Of a stretch of 9,068 bases of DNA, positions 6,802 to 9,068 are shown piece by piece (position 1 is the stretch's first letter; each line of letters starts with the position of its first letter). A program made the position numbers and the translations under genes. A model generated the notes under the pieces. That model was not told the origin of the DNA and did no database searches. It saw only the letters and a program-made list of their open reading frames with translations. Source of the stretch: Bacteroidales bacterium (lineage in GTDB: Bacteria; Bacteroidota; Bacteroidia; Bacteroidales; F082); the NCBI GenBank assembly GCA_020853175.1, contig JADYZK010000032.1, positions 1-9,068 of the forward strand, read 5' to 3'.

Positions 6802-8739
6802 ATGCAAAAAACAGTTATTCAATTGCTGCGTGGGGCTGCCAGGCAATACCCAAACGCACCTTATCTGAGCGAAAAATCCAACCATGGTTGGCATACCCTT
6901 TCTTTTAACGATGTGCTCATAAAATCGCAACAATTTGCGGCTGCACTTGTTGAGCATGGCTTTCAATTCAACGACAAAATTGCTTTGTTGGCCGAAGGTC
7001 GTAATGATTGGGTGGTTACAGAGTATGGCCTTTTAATGGCTGGTTGTGTCAATGTGCCCCTTTCCATCAAGTTGCTCAACGAAGAGATTCAGTTTCGTCT
7101 CACTCACGCCGGTTGTAGTGCTTTAATTGTTTCATCAAATACCATTGAAAAAGCAGTTCAAAGTATTGATAAAGAGGGACTAAGTAATTTAAAACTCATT
7201 TATTTAGATCATAACATTGACGTTTACGAACCGATTTTGCACGAAGCAGGAATACAATCTTCGCAAGTGTTGTTGTTGAATGAGATGTTTGCCTTGGGCG
7301 AAAAAAAGCTGTTAAGCGACAAAAATTGTCTTCAAGAAATTGAAGAAAAAATCACCGAAGACCAAATTGTTACCATTTGTTACACTTCGGGAACCACCGG
7401 CAACCCAAAAGGAATCATGCTTTCGCACCTAAATTATTATGCCAACAGCAGCGATGCCATGCAGTCTTTCGATGTAAACCAAGGCGATCGCCTGTTGATT
7501 ATCTTGCCATTGGACCATTCTTTTGCACATACAGTGGGCATTTACGCCAGTGTGGTAAAAGGATTATCTATTTATTTTGTTGACGCGCGCGGGAGCAGTA
7601 AAAATGCTTTAAAAAATATTCCAATTAACTTAAAAGAGGCCAATCCGCATTTTCTACTCACTGTCCCTGCCCTCACAGGCAATTTCATGTCTAAAATGAA
7701 AGATGGGGTGGCAGCCAAAGGAAGTTTCATCTTGAAACTATTCAAAGCTGGCCTGCAAGCAGGAATTGAAATCAAAGGCAACGGATTTGATCAACCAAAA
7801 AAAATTGGGCTACGAAAAAGAATCACTTATTGGTTGGCTTACAATCTGATATTTAAGAAATTACAATCAATTTTTGGAAATAGTATTCGGTTTTGTGTAG
7901 GAGGTGGCGCTTTGCTCGATTATTCACAGCAACAATTTTTTGCATCCATTGGTGTTCCTGTTTACCAGGGTTATGGCCTCACCGAGGCTACACCTATCAT
8001 ATCGGCCAACACTCCGGGTTCTTTTAAATATGGCACTTCCGGAAAAGTTATTCCTAATGTAGATTGTAAAATTGTGGATGACCATGGAAATATCCAACCA
8101 CAAGGAGTTAAAGGTCAGATTGTTATACGCGGAAACAATGTGATGAAAGGATATTACCTCAATGAGGAAGCTACCGAAAAAAGTATTCAAAACGGCTGGT
8201 TGTTTACAGGCGATTTGGGTTACTTCGACAAAGACGGTTTTTTAGTAGTAGTAGGTCGCGAAAAAGCTTTGCTAATCGCGCCCAATGGCGAGAAATATTC
8301 ACCCGAAGGCATTGAGGAAGCCATTGTAAATACAGCGCAACTCATTCAACAAGTGATGGTTTACAACGATATGAAACCCTACACGGTTGCGGTGGTTTCT
8401 ATTGCCGAGGATAAAATGAAACGCCTTGTTGCCCAGCAGCATTTAAGAACCCCCGATGAAATTCTTGGTCTGATTGAAAACGATATCCATCGGTTCAAAG
8501 GTCATGAAGCGTATATGAACCAGTTTCCCGATACCTGGATTCCCAAACATTTCGTTATTGCGAATGAATTGTTTACCGAACAAAACTTAATGATCAATTC
8601 CACGCTCAAAATGGTTCGGCATAAAGTGCTCGAAAACCATAGACATGCTGTAGATGCCCTTTATACCTCGGAAGGCGCACGCAACAACAACAGCCATAAC
8701 CTGAAAATTGTGGAAAACTATTTGCGTAAAGGAGCATAA
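6802..8739 (+). CDS. Long-chain fatty acid-CoA ligase (AMP-forming acyl-CoA synthetase)
   Basis: This enzyme activates fatty acids with ATP to acyl-AMP and transfers the acyl group to CoA, feeding beta-oxidation or lipid remodelling. It is probably cytoplasmic or membrane-associated. The 645-residue product from the ATG at 6802 (a TTG one codon earlier is less likely) has the ANL-superfamily motifs in order: phosphate loop YTSGTTGNPKG (194-204), YQGYGLTEATP (388-398), FTGDLGYFDKDGF (468-480) with the adenosine-binding Asp471, hinge motif GREKALLIAPNGEKYSPEGIE (from 485), and the C-terminal catalytic lysine, most likely Lys603 in NSTLKMVRHK. LPLDHSFAHTVG (235-246) and the long insertion around 300-360 fit the bacterial long-chain class better than acetyl-CoA synthetase. 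Chain-length preference is not readable. It appears monocistronic; an inverted repeat that may act as a terminator begins 46 bases after the stop. Confidence 0.92.
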   Translation: MQKTVIQLLRGAARQYPNAPYLSEKSNHGWHTLSFNDVLIKSQQFAAALVEHGFQFNDKIALLAEGRNDWVVTEYGLLMAGCVNVPLSIKLLNEEIQFRLTHAGCSALIVSSNTIEKAVQSIDKEGLSNLKLIYLDHNIDVYEPILHEAGIQSSQVLLLNEMFALGEKKLLSDKNCLQEIEEKITEDQIVTICYTSGTTGNPKGIMLSHLNYYANSSDAMQSFDVNQGDRLLIILPLDHSFAHTVGIYASVVKGLSIYFVDARGSSKNALKNIPINLKEANPHFLLTVPALTGNFMSKMKDGVAAKGSFILKLFKAGLQAGIEIKGNGFDQPKKIGLRKRITYWLAYNLIFKKLQSIFGNSIRFCVGGGALLDYSQQQFFASIGVPVYQGYGLTEATPIISANTPGSFKYGTSGKVIPNVDCKIVDDHGNIQPQGVKGQIVIRGNNVMKGYYLNEEATEKSIQNGWLFTGDLGYFDKDGFLVVVGREKALLIAPNGEKYSPEGIEEAIVNTAQLIQQVMVYNDMKPYTVAVVSIAEDKMKRLVAQQHLRTPDEILGLIENDIHRFKGHEAYMNQFPDTWIPKHFVIANELFTEQNLMINSTLKMVRHKVLENHRHAVDALYTSEGARNNNSHNLKIVENYLRKGA

Positions 8740-8784
8740 ACAAAAGTGTATTTCTCATACGTTTTGTTTGATGAAAATCAGTTT

Positions 8785-8825
8785 AAGTTCAACAAAGTTT
8801 GATTTAATCTAGTTTTGTTGAACTT
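8785..8825. repeat. 12-base perfect inverted repeat behind the acyl-CoA synthetase, with a third half-copy downstream
   Basis: AAGTTCAACAAA (8785-8796) and TTTGTTGAACTT (8814-8825) are exact reverse complements separated by 17 bases. The decamer TTTGTTGAAC recurs at 8868-8877 in the same orientation as the right arm. The hairpin could be a weak A/T-rich terminator for the ligase gene, but it is followed only by TATTCTTTTAAATTT and not by a clean T run, and the third copy argues for a protein-binding site. I cannot decide between the two. Confidence 0.6.
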
Positions 8826-8910
8826 TATTCTTTTAAATTTCCACTTAAGCTCCTCTAAAAACCAAAGTTTGTTGAACGAAATCTTCAAAAAGTTGACTTA
8901 TTGGGCAAAA

Positions 8911-9068
8911 TGTTTAAACAAAAAATCTACCTTAACTTATTTTAACATGATGTAACTAATTGCAGAACAAGGTATTGGTTATATCTAAACATATTTTGTT
9001 TAATTATTTTAAAAAAAGACTTGACAAAACATTTTTATTGTTTAGTTTTGCCATGTAAACGTTAAACA
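8911..9068. repeat. Cluster of TGTTTA/TAAACA hexamers around the outward promoter
   Basis: Exact hexamers occur at 8911-8916 and 8915-8920 (together the palindrome TGTTTAAACA), 8986-8991, 8997-9002, 9039-9044 and 9063-9068, with a near copy TAAACG at 9056-9061. A further TAAACA overlaps the ligase stop at 8737-8742. The 8986/8997 pair forms an inverted repeat with 5 bases between arms. The 9039-9044 copy overlaps the -7 element, where a bound repressor would block initiation. The same hexamer flanks the candidate promoter of the CarH-like gene. Elsewhere in the window I counted it only about once per kilobase. An operator array is likely; the binding protein is inferred. Confidence 0.55.
9021..9050 (+). 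promoter_or_regulatory. Bacteroidota-type promoter reading out of the window
   Basis: TTGAC begins at 9021 and TAGTTTTG, a perfect TAnnTTTG, lies at 9043-9050, with 19 bases between the TTG and the TA, the consensus spacing. Initiation should fall near 9056. The gene it serves begins beyond 9068: the ATG at 9053 is followed at once by TAA. It is the best promoter in the window and is overlapped by the TGTTTA repeats. Confidence 0.72.

Larger units (their letters stand above)
8740..9068. other. Gene-free, A/T-rich regulatory intergenic region
   Basis: This 329-base stretch has no credible coding frame on either strand; the longest + strand candidate I noted is 13 codons (8771-8812). It holds two families of short repeats: three copies of a TTTGTTGAAC-type decamer (8785-8877) and several TGTTTA/TAAACA hexamers (8737-9068). 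It ends in a clear promoter that reads toward the right edge. It is therefore the control region of a gene that begins beyond 9068. Confidence 0.75.

Noticed and set aside
8771..8812. 13-codon ATG frame in the last intergenic region
   Set aside because: Too short, crosses the left arm of the inverted repeat, and has no ribosome-binding signal; most likely chance.
8911..9068. Hexamer cluster as a CRISPR array or integration site
   Set aside because: Repeats are 6-10 bases, spacing is irregular in length with no spacer structure, and no cas, integrase or tRNA gene is nearby.

Overview
The window looks like ordinary chromosomal DNA from a member of the Bacteroidota. Four things point that way: the order tig-clpP-clpX; a secreted DUF4294 protein, a family I know only from this phylum; promoter elements matching the Bacteroidota type (TTG about 19 bases upstream of TAnnTTTG); and mostly absent Shine-Dalgarno sequences. 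There are no mobile elements, CRISPR arrays, tRNAs or rRNAs.

Layout. Bases 2-2012 (+) hold the end of trigger factor (tig), then clpP and clpX, packed with an 8-base overlap and a 3-base gap and closed by a strong intrinsic terminator at 2037-2078. This is a protein-quality-control operon: a ribosome-bound chaperone plus the ClpXP protease. Bases 2176-2787 (+) encode a signal-peptide-bearing DUF4294 protein. It converges on a MATE efflux transporter (2797-4128, -) with only 9 bases between them. After a 119-base divergent region, an SDR-type TIGR01777/YfcH-like epimerase (4248-5162, +) overlaps a BCP/PrxQ peroxiredoxin (5159-5614, +) by an ATGA. A 204-base gap precedes a MerR-family regulator with a cobalamin-binding C-terminal half (5819-6706, +). 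It carries the W-x9-EH and E-x-H-x-x-G signatures of CarH/LitR photoreceptors. A long-chain acyl-CoA synthetase follows (6802-8739, +). The last 329 bases contain no gene.

The most interesting part is the CarH-like regulator together with the repeated hexamer TGTTTA/TAAACA. Two copies lie in the 60 bases upstream of the regulator. Seven or so lie in the last 330 bases, where they surround and overlap a well-formed Bacteroidota promoter (TTG 9021, TAGTTTTG 9043-9050) that fires out of the window. My hypothesis is that this hexamer is the operator of a B12-dependent light regulator, and that the gene just beyond base 9068 is a light-controlled target such as carotenoid synthesis, a photolyase or a sigma factor. 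The operator assignment is inference; the motifs themselves are visible. A separate 12-base inverted repeat with a third partial copy (TTTGTTGAAC) lies behind the acyl-CoA synthetase.
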